Shown here: positions 42,050-50,601 of the stretch, piece by piece
How the letters are laid out: each line of letters begins with the position of its first letter
Numbering within the stretch: position 1 is the first letter of the stretch
Assembly (NCBI RefSeq): GCF_022095675.1
Contig: NZ_JAHYSG010000017.1
Coordinates: 62,001-126,000 of the forward strand
From: Dactylosporangium sp. AC04546
Lineage (GTDB): Bacteria; Actinomycetota; Actinomycetes; Mycobacteriales; Micromonosporaceae
Direction: 5' to 3'
Length of the DNA: 64,000 nucleotides
Notes under the pieces: model-generated
Told to the model about the DNA's origin: nothing
The model's input: only the letters and a program-made list of their open reading frames with translations
Databases searched by the model: none
Program-made: the position numbers and the translations under genes

Positions 42050-44053
42050 ATGCCTACGCCAGGGATCCGGCTCGGTGTCGACTTCGGCACCTCCAACACC
42101 GTCGCGGTGGTGCGGTGGCCGGACGGGCGCTCGCGTCCGCTGCTGTTCGACGGCTCGCCGCTGCTGCCCTCGGCCGTGTATGCCGAGCCGGACGGATCGA
42201 TCATCGTCGGGCGCGACGCGGTGCACAGCGCGCGGCGGGAGCCGGCGCGGTTCGAGCCCAACCCGAAGCGGCGCATCGACGAGGGCACCGTGCTGCTCGG
42301 CGACCGCGAGCTGGCGGTCGGTGAGCTGGTCGCGGCCGTGCTGCGGCGGGTGTGCGACGAGTGGACCCGCACGGTCGGCGGCGCCCCGCCGGACGTCACC
42401 GTGACCTGCCCGGCGTCGTGGGGCGCGACCCGCCGGCTCGTGATCTCCGACGCGGCGGCCGCCGCCGGGCTCGGCAACGTGCGGATGGTGCCCGAGCCGG
42501 TCGCCGCCGCCGCGTACTTCACCCAGGTCCTCGGCCACGACGTGCCGGTCGGCTCGGTCGTGGTCGTGCACGACTTCGGCGCGGGCACGTTCGACGCCAG
42601 CGTCGTCGCCCGCACCGCCGAGGGCTTCGAGGTGCTCGCCGTCGACGGCCGCGACGACATCGGCGGCATCGACGTCGACAACGCGATCGTCGCCCACTTC
42701 GGCACCGTCTGCGCCCCCGAGGCCCCCGAGGCGTGGCAGCGCTTGATGCAGCCGGCGACCGTCGAGGACCGCCGCCACCGGCGCATGCTCTGGGACGACG
42801 CCCGCGTCGCCAAGGAGCGGCTGTCCCGCCAGCCGGCCGCCGACCTGAACATCCCGCTGCTCAACCGCGACGTCCACCTGACCCGCGAGGAGCTGGAGCG
42901 GCTCGCCCAGCCGCTGATCGTGCAGACGGTCCGCGTGACTCAGGGCGTCATCCGCTGGTCGCAGCTCGCCCGGGACCGCATCGCCGGCGTGTTCCTGGTC
43001 GGCGGCTCCAGCCGCATGCCGCTGGTGGCGACGCTGCTGCACCGCGAGCTCGGATACGCCCCGGAGGTGATCGAGCAGCCCGAGCTCGTCGTTGCCGAGG
43101 GCGGCACGCTCGCTGGCTTCACCGCCACCCCGGCGAACGCCGCCCCGCCGGTCCCGGGCCCGCTCACGGGCGTCTTCCCGCGGGTTCCCGGCTTCGAGGT
43201 CCAGGCGCCGGCCGGCCGACCGGCGGCCCAGCCGTTGAGCCAGCCGGTGAGTCCCGTCGCCGCGCCCGCCGGCCCGGTGTCCGCGCCGCCGTCGAGCGGC
43301 TCGCCGGTTGCCGAGCCGCTGTGGCCGACCGCCCCCGAGATCACGCCGGTCTCCGGAACCCCGGTGTCGAGCGGTCCGTCGCCGGCGCATCCCGTGTCGG
43401 CCCCGCCGCCCGACGGCGGCTACTCGACCCCGCCGGCCGGCAACTTCGCCACCCCGCCGGTCTCGGCCCCACCCGGCGCGTACGCCCAGGGCGGCCCGGT
43501 CTCGGCCCCGCCGGTCAACTACGGCCAGCCGCCGGCCAGTGCCCCGCCCGTGAACTACGGCCAGCCGCCCACAAGTGCCCCGCCGGTCAACTACGGCCAG
43601 CCGCCCACGAGCGCCCCGCCCGTGAACTACGGCCAGCCGCCCACGAGCGCGCCGCCCGTCAACACCGCGCAGCCGCCGCGCGGGCACACCTATCGGTCCG
43701 GGCAGCAGCACGCGCCGAAGGCGGGCCCCGTGTACCAGTCCGGCGTCGCCTCCGGCCGGCCCGTGTCGCCGGCCGTTCCGGCCGAGCCCGCCACCCGGTA
43801 CGACGCCGATGGCGTCCCGCTGCGCCAGGCGCCGGAGCCGGCCCCGACCCGCGTCGCCCAGCCGGCGCCGCGGGAGACGTACCAGCGCGAGCGGCGCCAC
43901 AAGCGCGGCCCCTTCGCGCGCTTCATGCTGACCCTGTTCGTCATCGTGCTGCTGGTGGTCACGCCGCTCACCGCCGGATACGTGGCCTACTACCTCACTA
44001 CCGACGAGTGGCCTCCGCCCGTCGACGGGTGGATCGACACCACGGGCAGGTAA
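42050..44053 (+). CDS. Hsp70-like ATPase with repeat-rich linker and single C-terminal helix
   Basis: 667 residues, tandem paralogue of the preceding gene; the first 60 residues are nearly the same ('LGVDFGTSNTVAVVRWPDGR'). The ATPase domain (1-350) has 'VVVHDFGAGTFDASVV' and 'VFLVGGSSRMPLV'. Residues about 365-600 are Pro/Ser/Ala repeats (PVSAPP and NYGQPPTSAPPV), then a basic stretch and one membrane helix (about 625-648) with a short outside tail. Compared with its neighbour it has one helix instead of four, so the two probably form a pair with different anchors. A regulatory or sensing role at the membrane is inferred. Confidence 0.85.
   Translation: MPTPGIRLGVDFGTSNTVAVVRWPDGRSRPLLFDGSPLLPSAVYAEPDGSIIVGRDAVHSARREPARFEPNPKRRIDEGTVLLGDRELAVGELVAAVLRRVCDEWTRTVGGAPPDVTVTCPASWGATRRLVISDAAAAAGLGNVRMVPEPVAAAAYFTQVLGHDVPVGSVVVVHDFGAGTFDASVVARTAEGFEVLAVDGRDDIGGIDVDNAIVAHFGTVCAPEAPEAWQRLMQPATVEDRRHRRMLWDDARVAKERLSRQPAADLNIPLLNRDVHLTREELERLAQPLIVQTVRVTQGVIRWSQLARDRIAGVFLVGGSSRMPLVATLLHRELGYAPEVIEQPELVVAEGGTLAGFTATPANAAPPVPGPLTGVFPRVPGFEVQAPAGRPAAQPLSQPVSPVAAPAGPVSAPPSSGSPVAEPLWPTAPEITPVSGTPVSSGPSPAHPVSAPPPDGGYSTPPAGNFATPPVSAPPGAYAQGGPVSAPPVNYGQPPASAPPVNYGQPPTSAPPVNYGQPPTSAPPVNYGQPPTSAPPVNTAQPPRGHTYRSGQQHAPKAGPVYQSGVASGRPVSPAVPAEPATRYDADGVPLRQAPEPAPTRVAQPAPRETYQRERRHKRGPFARFMLTLFVIVLLVVTPLTAGYVAYYLTTDEWPPPVDGWIDTTGR
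43514..43657 (+). repeat. Four 36-bp tandem repeats in the Hsp70-like gene
   Basis: Units start at 43514, 43550, 43586 and 43622, each coding V-NYGQPP-(A/T)SAPP, followed by a fifth partial unit. The first codon alternates GTC/GTG. Exact 36-base spacing indicates slippage or unequal exchange. Confidence 0.85.
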
Positions 44054-44072
44054 ATATGAGTAGCATTCGCGC

Positions 44073-45695
44073 ATGACGCTGATCGACGGGCACGGCGGAG
44101 ACCTGGCGCTGGCGGCGCTGCGCAGCTTCGGGGTCACCGAGATGTTCACGCTCTCCGGTGGGCACGTCTTCCCGCTGTACGACGCGGCCAAGAAGGCCGG
44201 CGTGCGCATCGTCGATGTGCGGCACGAGCAGTCGGCCGTGTTCGCCGCCGAGGCCGTCGCCAAGCTGCAGCGCCGCCCCGGCCTCGCCGTCCTCACCGCC
44301 GGGCCGGGCGTCACCAACGGCGTCTCCGGGCTCACCAGCGCGATGTTCAACGGCGCACCGGTCGTCGTGCTCGGCGGACGTGCCCCGCAGTTCCGCTGGG
44401 GCTCGGGCAGCCTCCAGGAGATGGACCACCTCCCGATCGTGCGCCCGGTGACCAAGCACGCCGAGACGATCTTCGCCACCGGCGAGGTGTACGCCCGCCT
44501 CCAGGCGGCCGCCCTCGCCGCGCTGACCCCGCACCGCGGGCCGGTCTTCGTCGACCTGCCGCTCGAGGTGGTCTTCTCCACCGCGGACGGGGTCGAGGCG
44601 ACCGATGCTCCAGCGGTACCGTCGAATGAGGCGAATCCCGACGAGGTCCAGAAGGCCGTGCAGCTCCTCGGGGCAGCGGAGCGGCCCGTGATCATCGCGG
44701 GATCGGACGTCTGGGCCGGAGACGCCACCGCCGCGCTCCGGGAGGCCGCGGAGGCGCTGCACATCCCCGTGTTCGCCAACGGCATGGGCCGGGGCACGCT
44801 CCCGCCCGACCACCCGCTCGCGTTCGCCCGGGCCCGCAAGGCCGCGTTCGGCGGGGCCGACGTCATCGCGGTGATCGGCACCCCGCTCGACTTCCGGCTC
44901 AACTTCGGCGACTTCGGCAGCGCCCAGGTCGTGCACGTCACCGACGCCCCGTCGCAGCAGGCCACGCACGTCAGCCCGGCCGCCGCCCCCGCGGGCGACC
45001 TGCGGCTGATCCTCTCGGCCTTCGCTTCGTACTCCGGGCTCGTCGCCGACCACGAGCCGTGGATCGCCACCCTGCGCGACGCGGAGAACCTGGCGAAGGC
45101 GAAGGAGACGGCCGCGCTGGAGGCGGACTCCGACCCGATCAAGCCCAGCCGGGTCTACGGCGAGCTGCGCAAGGTCCTCGCCGAGGACGCGGTCACCATC
45201 GGCGACGGCGGCGACTTCGTCTCCTACGCCGGCAAGTACCTCGAACCGGCCCGCCCCGGCACCTGGCTCGACCCGGGCCCGTACGGCTGCCTCGGCACCG
45301 GCATGGGTTACGCGATGGGGGCCCGGGTCACGTACCCGTCCCGGCAGATCTGCGTGCTCATGGGCGACGGCGCCGCCGGCTTCTCGCTCATGGACGTCGA
45401 GTCGCTCGCCCGCCAGCAGCTGCCGGTCGTCATCGTCGTCGGCAACAACGGCATCTGGGGCCTGGAGAAGCACCCGATGCGCAACATGTACGGCTACGAC
45501 GTGGCCGCCGACCTCCAGCCGGGCCTGCGCTACGACGACGTGGTCAAGGCCCTGGGCGGCGCCGGCGAGACGGTCGAGAAGCCGGGCGACCTGGCCGGCG
45601 CGCTGACCCGGGCGTTCGACGCGGGCGTGCCCTACCTGGTGAACGTCCTCACCGATCCGGAGGACGCCTACCCGCGCTCGTCGAACCTGGCGTGA
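44073..45695 (+). CDS. Thiamine-diphosphate enzyme, acetolactate synthase-like (IlvG type)
   Basis: 540 residues. ThDP fold with the activating Glu in 'DVRHEQSAVFAAEA' (about 47-60), the central domain, and the ThDP/Mg motif 'MGDGAAGFSLMDVESLARQQ' closing with 'GNNGIWG' (about 430-465). 'TLSGGHVFPLYD' near the N-terminus and 'GGRAPQFRWGSGSLQEMDH' resemble the mycobacterial IlvG group. Whether it makes acetolactate or decarboxylates another 2-oxo acid cannot be decided. It starts 19 bases after the Hsp70-like gene; a TAGCAT box 7 bases before the ATG could give a leaderless transcript. Convergent with the HAD gene, three bases apart. Confidence 0.85.
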   Translation: MTLIDGHGGDLALAALRSFGVTEMFTLSGGHVFPLYDAAKKAGVRIVDVRHEQSAVFAAEAVAKLQRRPGLAVLTAGPGVTNGVSGLTSAMFNGAPVVVLGGRAPQFRWGSGSLQEMDHLPIVRPVTKHAETIFATGEVYARLQAAALAALTPHRGPVFVDLPLEVVFSTADGVEATDAPAVPSNEANPDEVQKAVQLLGAAERPVIIAGSDVWAGDATAALREAAEALHIPVFANGMGRGTLPPDHPLAFARARKAAFGGADVIAVIGTPLDFRLNFGDFGSAQVVHVTDAPSQQATHVSPAAAPAGDLRLILSAFASYSGLVADHEPWIATLRDAENLAKAKETAALEADSDPIKPSRVYGELRKVLAEDAVTIGDGGDFVSYAGKYLEPARPGTWLDPGPYGCLGTGMGYAMGARVTYPSRQICVLMGDGAAGFSLMDVESLARQQLPVVIVVGNNGIWGLEKHPMRNMYGYDVAADLQPGLRYDDVVKALGGAGETVEKPGDLAGALTRAFDAGVPYLVNVLTDPEDAYPRSSNLA

Positions 45696-45698
45696 AAG

Positions 45699-46379
45699 CT
45701 ACTCGATCCCGAGCAGCCGGGGCAGCGACCCGATCGAGCCGATGACCTCGTGGGCGCCCGCCGCCATCAGCGCCTGGCGGTCGCCCGCGCCGGTCAGCAC
45801 GCCCACCAGCAGGCCCGCCCCGGCCCGCTGGCCGGCGATCAGGTCAAGCGGGGTGTCGCCGACGACGACCATCCGGCGCACGTCCTCGACGCCCAGCTTC
45901 AGCGCCGAGACGAGCATGAAGTCGGGGAACGGCCGCCCACGGCCGGCGTCGGCCGGGGACAGCACCAGATCGACCTGCCCCCACCAGCCGAGGGCGTCGA
46001 TGATGGCCTCCTGCGTGGCCCGCGCGAACCCGGTCGTCAGCGCCACCTTGATCCCGTTGGCGCGCAGCGTCTTGATCGCCTCGATGGCGCCCGGGATCGG
46101 CAGTACCGCGCCCTCGTCGACGAGCAGCCCGTAGGCCTCCTCGAACGTCTCGTTGGCGGCCTGGGCCCGCTGCTCGTCGCCGTCGAGGAGCAGCCGGAAC
46201 ACCTCGATGCGGCTCTGACCCATGGTCTTGCGGACGACAGCGAGCATCCGTTCGTGCTGCGGTGTCCCCGGCGCCACACCCTCGCCGGCAAAGGCCACCG
46301 TGAAGGCCTGTTCCACCAGGCCGTCGTCACGCACCGTCGTGCCTGCCATGTCGATGCAGGCGAGTTGCCACGCTGTCAT
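45699..46379 (-). CDS. Phosphonatase-like HAD hydrolase
   Basis: 226 residues. HAD motif I is 'CIDMAGTTVRDDG' with nucleophile Asp10 and Ala at +2, as in phosphonoacetaldehyde hydrolase; motif II Thr in 'VALTTGFARAT'; motif III/IV 'VVVGDTPLDLIAGQRAG'. The Schiff-base Lys of true phosphonatase lies in an 'MGxxK' motif; here the corresponding stretch reads 'MGQSR' (Arg57). It is thus a PhnX-like hydrolase with a different substrate. No phosphonate genes are nearby. Confidence 0.82.
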   Translation of the reverse strand: MTAWQLACIDMAGTTVRDDGLVEQAFTVAFAGEGVAPGTPQHERMLAVVRKTMGQSRIEVFRLLLDGDEQRAQAANETFEEAYGLLVDEGAVLPIPGAIEAIKTLRANGIKVALTTGFARATQEAIIDALGWWGQVDLVLSPADAGRGRPFPDFMLVSALKLGVEDVRRMVVVGDTPLDLIAGQRAGAGLLVGVLTGAGDRQALMAAGAHEVIGSIGSLPRLLGIE

Positions 46380-46482
46380 CGCGCAATGGGAGCACGCTTA
46401 AGCGGCGAATCGGTGAACGGCACAAAACGCCTAGAAGCGATGTGGCGAGTGTCGGTGGCCATATGGCCTTGTAGTAAGCGCC

Positions 46483-46770
46483 GTGACTGTCGCGGGGGAG
46501 TCGAGCCGGGCGCCGTCGTGGCGCTGGGACGGCCCGGTTTCGGTGCTGCGCCTGCCCTTGGACGTGCATGATCCGTCGGTGCGGCGGCATGTGGAGCGGG
46601 TCTTCGCGCCCGCGTTCACGGTGCGTCGCGCGGTACAGCGGGAGGCCCGCACGATGCTGGCCGTGCGGGACCGACCCGGGCTGACCCGGTCCGGGCTGGA
46701 ACGGGCGGCGTACCGGCATCTGGATCGGGCCCCGCACCTGCGACGCTACGTGACCAAGGCGCCGGCCACG
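46483..46770 (+). pseudogene. Truncated TnpB/IS605 OrfB-like N-terminal fragment
   Basis: About 95 codons from a GTG at 46483 read 'WRWDGPVSVLRLPLDVHD' and 'VFAPAFTVRRAVQREARTML', ending near 'APHLRRYVTKA'. This resembles the N-terminal part of large actinobacterial TnpB-like (RNA-guided nuclease/transposase-associated) proteins. Homology stops near 46770 and the frame then runs as an unrelated shadow into the PAP2 gene. No RuvC or zinc-ribbon motifs remain, and no element ends are clear. The family call is from pattern memory. Confidence 0.5.
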
Positions 46771-46818
46771 CACGGTGCGGGTTGCCGCGCTCCTCATCGG
46801 TCAGGAACCAGTCGGCGA

Positions 46819-48252
46819 TCACCGCGCGCCGACCCGCTCGTGTTCCCGGTCGGCGGCCGCCTCGGCCAGGTCCTGGTTCGGCCGGATCAGCCACGCCATC
46901 GCCGCCACCCACAGGCCGGCCAGCAGGCAGCTGCCGAGGATGTCGGTCGGGTGGTGCATGCCGCGGTACATCCGGGAAACCGCGACCCACAGGGGCATCA
47001 CGACGGCGGCGGCGACGAACAGCCAGCGCCAGTGGGTGCTCGTGCGCGGCGCCAGCAGTACCGCTGCCGCCACCCAGATGCAGATCGTGGCCGCGACGTG
47101 GCCGGAGGGAAAGCTGGAGGTGGGCATCGGGCCGTCCAGGTTCTCGACGTCCGGCCGCGCGCGCCCGACGATCGCGGCGGACGCGAGGAACAGCGTGAGC
47201 TCGCCGAACATCACCGCGAGCAGGAACACGACGGGCCGCCAGCGGCGGATCGCGGCCAGCGCCACGGCGCCGAGCGCGAGGCCGATCGCCAGGATCGCGT
47301 GCGTGTTGCCGACCTCGCTGCCGACCAGTGAGACCTCGCCGAGCCAGCCCTGGCGGTGGTCCGCGAACCAGTGCGGGATCGTGCTGTCCCACAGGACGTC
47401 GCCGTTGCCGTCCCGGTGGCGGGCCAGCGGCAGGCCGAGCGCCACCAGGGCACCGAACACGAACACCCAGGCGACGAGCGCGCCGGCGGCGCTGCGGACG
47501 GCGTGGCTGCGCGAGCGGTCGTGGGGCTCGACGGGGCGCAGGTCGTCGGCGGCCTCGGGTTCCAGGCCCTCGTCGAGCGGTTCGGTGACGCGTTCGCCTT
47601 CGTGGTACCGCAGCAGCTCGAATGCGGTGACGCAGAGCCCCAGCCAGGCGATGCCCAGCGACCAGGCCCCGACGACGTCGGACAGGAAGTGCACGCCGAG
47701 GGCCAGGCGGCTGAACGCCACCAGCACGACGAGCGCGCCAACCGCCAGGACGACGGGTCGTCTGAACCGCGGGCGGAGCGCCGGCAGGAACACGAGCAGC
47801 AGGGCGGCGTAGCAGATGAGCGAGTTGAGCGAGTGGCCGCTCGGGAAGCTGTTGCCGCCGCCGTGCGCAATCGGCTGCTCGACGACCGGGCGGAGCCGCC
47901 CGACGGCCAGCTTGAGCGTCGGGTCGAGGACCAGGCCGCCGACCGCCGTCACGACCAGGAACCCGGCCAGCCGCCACTGCCGGCGGACGGCGAGCAGCGT
48001 GGTGCCGATGGCGATCAGCCAGAACAGCACGCCGAAGCTGCCCAGGCGCGAGATGCCGCCCATGAGCTGGACGAGGAGGTCGCTCGGTGCCACCACGGCG
48101 TTGAGCGACTCGGCGATGCCGCGGTCGACGGACTCCAGGGGTACCCACCGGACCCGGACCGCGATCACCAGCAGGCTGAACAGCAGTGCCGCGGCGCCGA
48201 ACCCGGCCATGCGTTGCAGCGCGGTCCGGTCGTTCGTCACGTTTGCATCCAT
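46819..48252 (-). CDS. Membrane protein with two complete PAP2 phosphatase domains
   Basis: 477 residues from the ATG at 48252 (a GTG two codons earlier is also possible). Many membrane helices. Domain 1 (about 70-215): 'KLAVGRLRP', 'SFPSGHS', 'SRLALGVHFLSDV'. Domain 2 (about 315-455): 'AIVGRARPDV', 'SFPSGHV', 'SRMYRGMHHPTDIL'. Both keep all three PAP2 catalytic motifs including the two His, so both may act. PAP2 enzymes dephosphorylate phosphatidate, undecaprenyl pyrophosphate or similar lipids. Divergent from the DUF1206 gene and near a lipid kinase gene. Confidence 0.9.
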   Translation of the reverse strand: MDANVTNDRTALQRMAGFGAAALLFSLLVIAVRVRWVPLESVDRGIAESLNAVVAPSDLLVQLMGGISRLGSFGVLFWLIAIGTTLLAVRRQWRLAGFLVVTAVGGLVLDPTLKLAVGRLRPVVEQPIAHGGGNSFPSGHSLNSLICYAALLLVFLPALRPRFRRPVVLAVGALVVLVAFSRLALGVHFLSDVVGAWSLGIAWLGLCVTAFELLRYHEGERVTEPLDEGLEPEAADDLRPVEPHDRSRSHAVRSAAGALVAWVFVFGALVALGLPLARHRDGNGDVLWDSTIPHWFADHRQGWLGEVSLVGSEVGNTHAILAIGLALGAVALAAIRRWRPVVFLLAVMFGELTLFLASAAIVGRARPDVENLDGPMPTSSFPSGHVAATICIWVAAAVLLAPRTSTHWRWLFVAAAVVMPLWVAVSRMYRGMHHPTDILGSCLLAGLWVAAMAWLIRPNQDLAEAAADREHERVGAR

Positions 48253-48276
48253 GCCCACTTTGGGGAATCAGCCAAC

Positions 48277-49071
48277 ATGACCGCCGTAAATACCAGTTCT
48301 CCTGCGCTGCGGTACCTCAGCCGCGTGGGCTTCGTCGGATACGGGCTGCTGCACCTGGCGCTGGCCTGGGTGGCGGCGCAGATCGCCCTTGGGCGCTCCG
48401 GCCAGGAGGGCGACCAGTCGGGTGCCTTCCGGACGCTCGCCGGACAGCCGTTCGGCGAGGTGCTGCTGTGGTTCGTCATCGTCTGCCTGGTGGCGCTGGC
48501 GATCTGGCAGGCCGTGCTGGCGGTCTGGGGCCACCGCGATACGCAGGGCAAGGAGCGCCTCGCGGAGCGTGTGTTCTCGGCCGCGCGGGTCGTGATCTAC
48601 CTGGCCCTGGCGTTCACGGCCGGCAAGGTGGTCGCCGGCGCGCCGCAGTCCAGCGCCGAGCAACAGCAACAGGCCACCGCGGGGCTGATGGCCAAGCCGG
48701 CGGGGGAGTGGCTGGTGGGGCTGATCGGCGTCGCGGTGCTCGCGTTCGGGATCGGGATGCTGTGGTACGGGCTGAAGCGCAGGTTCCTGCGAAAGCTCGA
48801 GTTCGGGGGCGGGCGGTCGCGCAGCGCGGCGATCCGGGCCGGGCAGGTCGGCTACGCCGCCAAGGGCGTGGCGTTCGGCATCGTGGGATACCTGCTCATC
48901 GAGGCCGCCGTGAAGAACGACCCGGCCAAGTCGCGCGGGCTCGACGCGGCGCTGCACACGGTCGCCGGCCAGCCCTACGGCCGGTTCCTGCTGCTGGCGA
49001 TCGCGCTGGGCCTGGCCGCGTTCGCGGTCTACTGCCTCTTCCAGGCCCGGTACCGCAAGGTGGGCTCGTGA
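48277..49071 (+). CDS. DUF1206 membrane protein
   Basis: 264 residues with about six membrane helices arranged as three repeats; each begins with a 'GYGLLHLALAW' or 'GYAAKGVAFGIVGYLL' type motif, the DUF1206 signature. Function unknown. Its stop overlaps the following lipid-kinase start by four bases, so the two are coupled. Confidence 0.85.
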   Translation: MTAVNTSSPALRYLSRVGFVGYGLLHLALAWVAAQIALGRSGQEGDQSGAFRTLAGQPFGEVLLWFVIVCLVALAIWQAVLAVWGHRDTQGKERLAERVFSAARVVIYLALAFTAGKVVAGAPQSSAEQQQQATAGLMAKPAGEWLVGLIGVAVLAFGIGMLWYGLKRRFLRKLEFGGGRSRSAAIRAGQVGYAAKGVAFGIVGYLLIEAAVKNDPAKSRGLDAALHTVAGQPYGRFLLLAIALGLAAFAVYCLFQARYRKVGS

Positions 49072-49967
49072 CGACGTCCGCGGTGATCGTCAACCCGTCC
49101 AAGGTCGCCGACATGGACGCGCGCCGCGAGGAGATCTGTGCGGCGCTCGCCGCGGCCGGATGGGACGAGCCGCTCTGGCTGGAGACCACCCCGGACGACC
49201 CGGGCTGCGGCGTGGCCGAGGAAGCGGTCGCCACGGGGGTGGAGGTGGTGCTGGTCTGCGGCGGCGACGGCACGGTCATGGCGGTCGCCTCGGTGCTCGC
49301 CGGTACCGAGGTCGCCCTCGCCCTCATTCCCTCCGGCACCGGCAACCTGCTCGCCACCAACGTCGGGGTGACGCGGGACGTGACCGCGGCACTGGCGGTG
49401 GCGACCGGCGGGGAGCGGCGGCGCATCGACGTCGGCGTTGTCGACGGCGCGGGCATGTTCACGGTGATGGCGGGGATTGGGTTCGACGCGGCGATGGTGG
49501 GTGAGACGCCGGATGACCGCAAGGCCCGCCTGGGCTGGGTCGCCTACGTGGTCGCCGGCCTGCGCAACCTACGCCGGCGCCGGATGCCGCTGCGGATCCG
49601 TCTCGACGGCGGCCCCTGGCTGCATCGCCGGGCCACCACGGTGCTGGTCGCCAACGTCGGGCGGCTGCAGGGCGGCATCCCGCTGTTGCCCGCGGCGGTC
49701 ATCGACGACGGCTGGCTCGACGTCGCCGTGCTCACGCCCCGCCGGATCACCGACTGGATCCGGCTCGGGTGGGGCGTCCTGCTGCGCCGCGACCGGCCAC
49801 CGCGGCTGGAGACCTTCCGGGCCCGGAAGGTCGAGGTCCTCACCAATCGGGAGGAGCCACGCGAACTGGACGGCGACGTCGTCGCCGCCGCGCGCCGGTT
49901 GGTCGCCCGGGTCGAGCCGGGCGCGCTGCTGCTCTGTGTGCCTATTTCTCGTCGTCGCGACGCTTGA
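49068..49967 (+). CDS. Diacylglycerol/sphingosine kinase-like lipid kinase
   Basis: 299 residues, GTG at 49068 overlapping the DUF1206 stop. DAGK catalytic domain with 'IVNPSKV' near the start, 'VLVCGGDGTVMAVASVL' (nucleotide-binding GGDGT) and 'LIPSGTGNLLATNVG'. The C-terminal half has 'GIGFDAAMV' and 'VANVGRLQGGIPLLPAA'. It phosphorylates diacylglycerol or another lipid; the PAP2 protein encoded next door could do the reverse reaction. Its 3' end overlaps the convergent PLDc_N gene by 26 bases. Confidence 0.9.
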   Translation: MTTSAVIVNPSKVADMDARREEICAALAAAGWDEPLWLETTPDDPGCGVAEEAVATGVEVVLVCGGDGTVMAVASVLAGTEVALALIPSGTGNLLATNVGVTRDVTAALAVATGGERRRIDVGVVDGAGMFTVMAGIGFDAAMVGETPDDRKARLGWVAYVVAGLRNLRRRRMPLRIRLDGGPWLHRRATTVLVANVGRLQGGIPLLPAAVIDDGWLDVAVLTPRRITDWIRLGWGVLLRRDRPPRLETFRARKVEVLTNREEPRELDGDVVAAARRLVARVEPGALLLCVPISRRRDA

Positions 49968-50286
49968 GGTCTTCCTCCCAGCGGCGCAACAGCTCGGCGT
50001 CATTGCGTGACTGCGTAGTGTCAATTCCGCGCAGGAAATCAGGGTCGTCGTCCGGCGCCGTCGGGCGCTTGGGAGCCCGGCCGGACGCCACTCCGGCGCG
50101 TTCCAGCGAGACGGGCCGCCCGGCGAAGAACCACGCGACCGGACCGACGATCGGCAGCAGGAGGATGGCGAGAATCCAGACGGGCCGGGGGAGCCCGCGG
50201 ATTTCCGCGCGCTCCGAGGACAGGCAGTCGATGAGCGCGACCAACGTCGCGACCAGCACGATCAGGAAGGGCAGTGCGCGTCCCAT
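49942..50286 (-). CDS. PLDc_N-domain small membrane protein
   Basis: 114 residues: two membrane helices (about 4-22 and 36-55) with 'LPRPVWILAILLLPIVGPVAWFF' between and after them, the pattern of the PLDc_N (phospholipase D/cardiolipin synthase N-terminal) domain, followed by a charged tail. No phospholipase HKD motif, so it is a stand-alone membrane module. Confidence 0.8.
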   Translation of the reverse strand: MGRALPFLIVLVATLVALIDCLSSERAEIRGLPRPVWILAILLLPIVGPVAWFFAGRPVSLERAGVASGRAPKRPTAPDDDPDFLRGIDTTQSRNDAELLRRWEEDLKRRDDEK

Positions 50287-50313
50287 GCCGCCATGATGAC
50301 TCAGCGAAGGGGC

Positions 50314-50601
50314 TCATGACACCAGCAACAGGGTGCCCATCGCGCAGTACAGCAGGACGAGCGCGACCATCACCGGCAAGGTCCTCCCAATAGGGGTAGC
50401 CACCCGGGCCGACCGGCGTCCGGTGAGGAGCACGAAGGCCGACCAGACGACCGCGGTCGCGGCGAGCACTACGGCCGCCTCGTCCATGGGCAGTTCGATC
50501 GCCGCGAGGCGGCCGAGGAGCAGGGCGACGACGGTGACGCTGACCAGGGTCCGCCGCCAGGCGAGGACCGTGCGCTCGTGAGCGGCTCCCGGCTGGTTCA
50601 T
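50314..50601 (-). CDS. DUF202 membrane protein
   Basis: 95 residues, three membrane helices, starting 'NQPGAAHERTVLAWRRTLVS', the typical DUF202 'ERTxLAWxRT' motif. Its start overlaps the stop of the upstream DUF202 gene (ATGA). Function unknown. Confidence 0.82.
   Translation of the reverse strand: MNQPGAAHERTVLAWRRTLVSVTVVALLLGRLAAIELPMDEAAVVLAATAVVWSAFVLLTGRRSARVATPIGRTLPVMVALVLLYCAMGTLLLVS

Noticed and set aside
41093..45142. 1349-residue minus-strand open frame
   Set aside because: It is the antisense of two Hsp70-like genes and the ThDP enzyme; His/Arg/Gly-rich low-complexity product typical of a GC-rich shadow.
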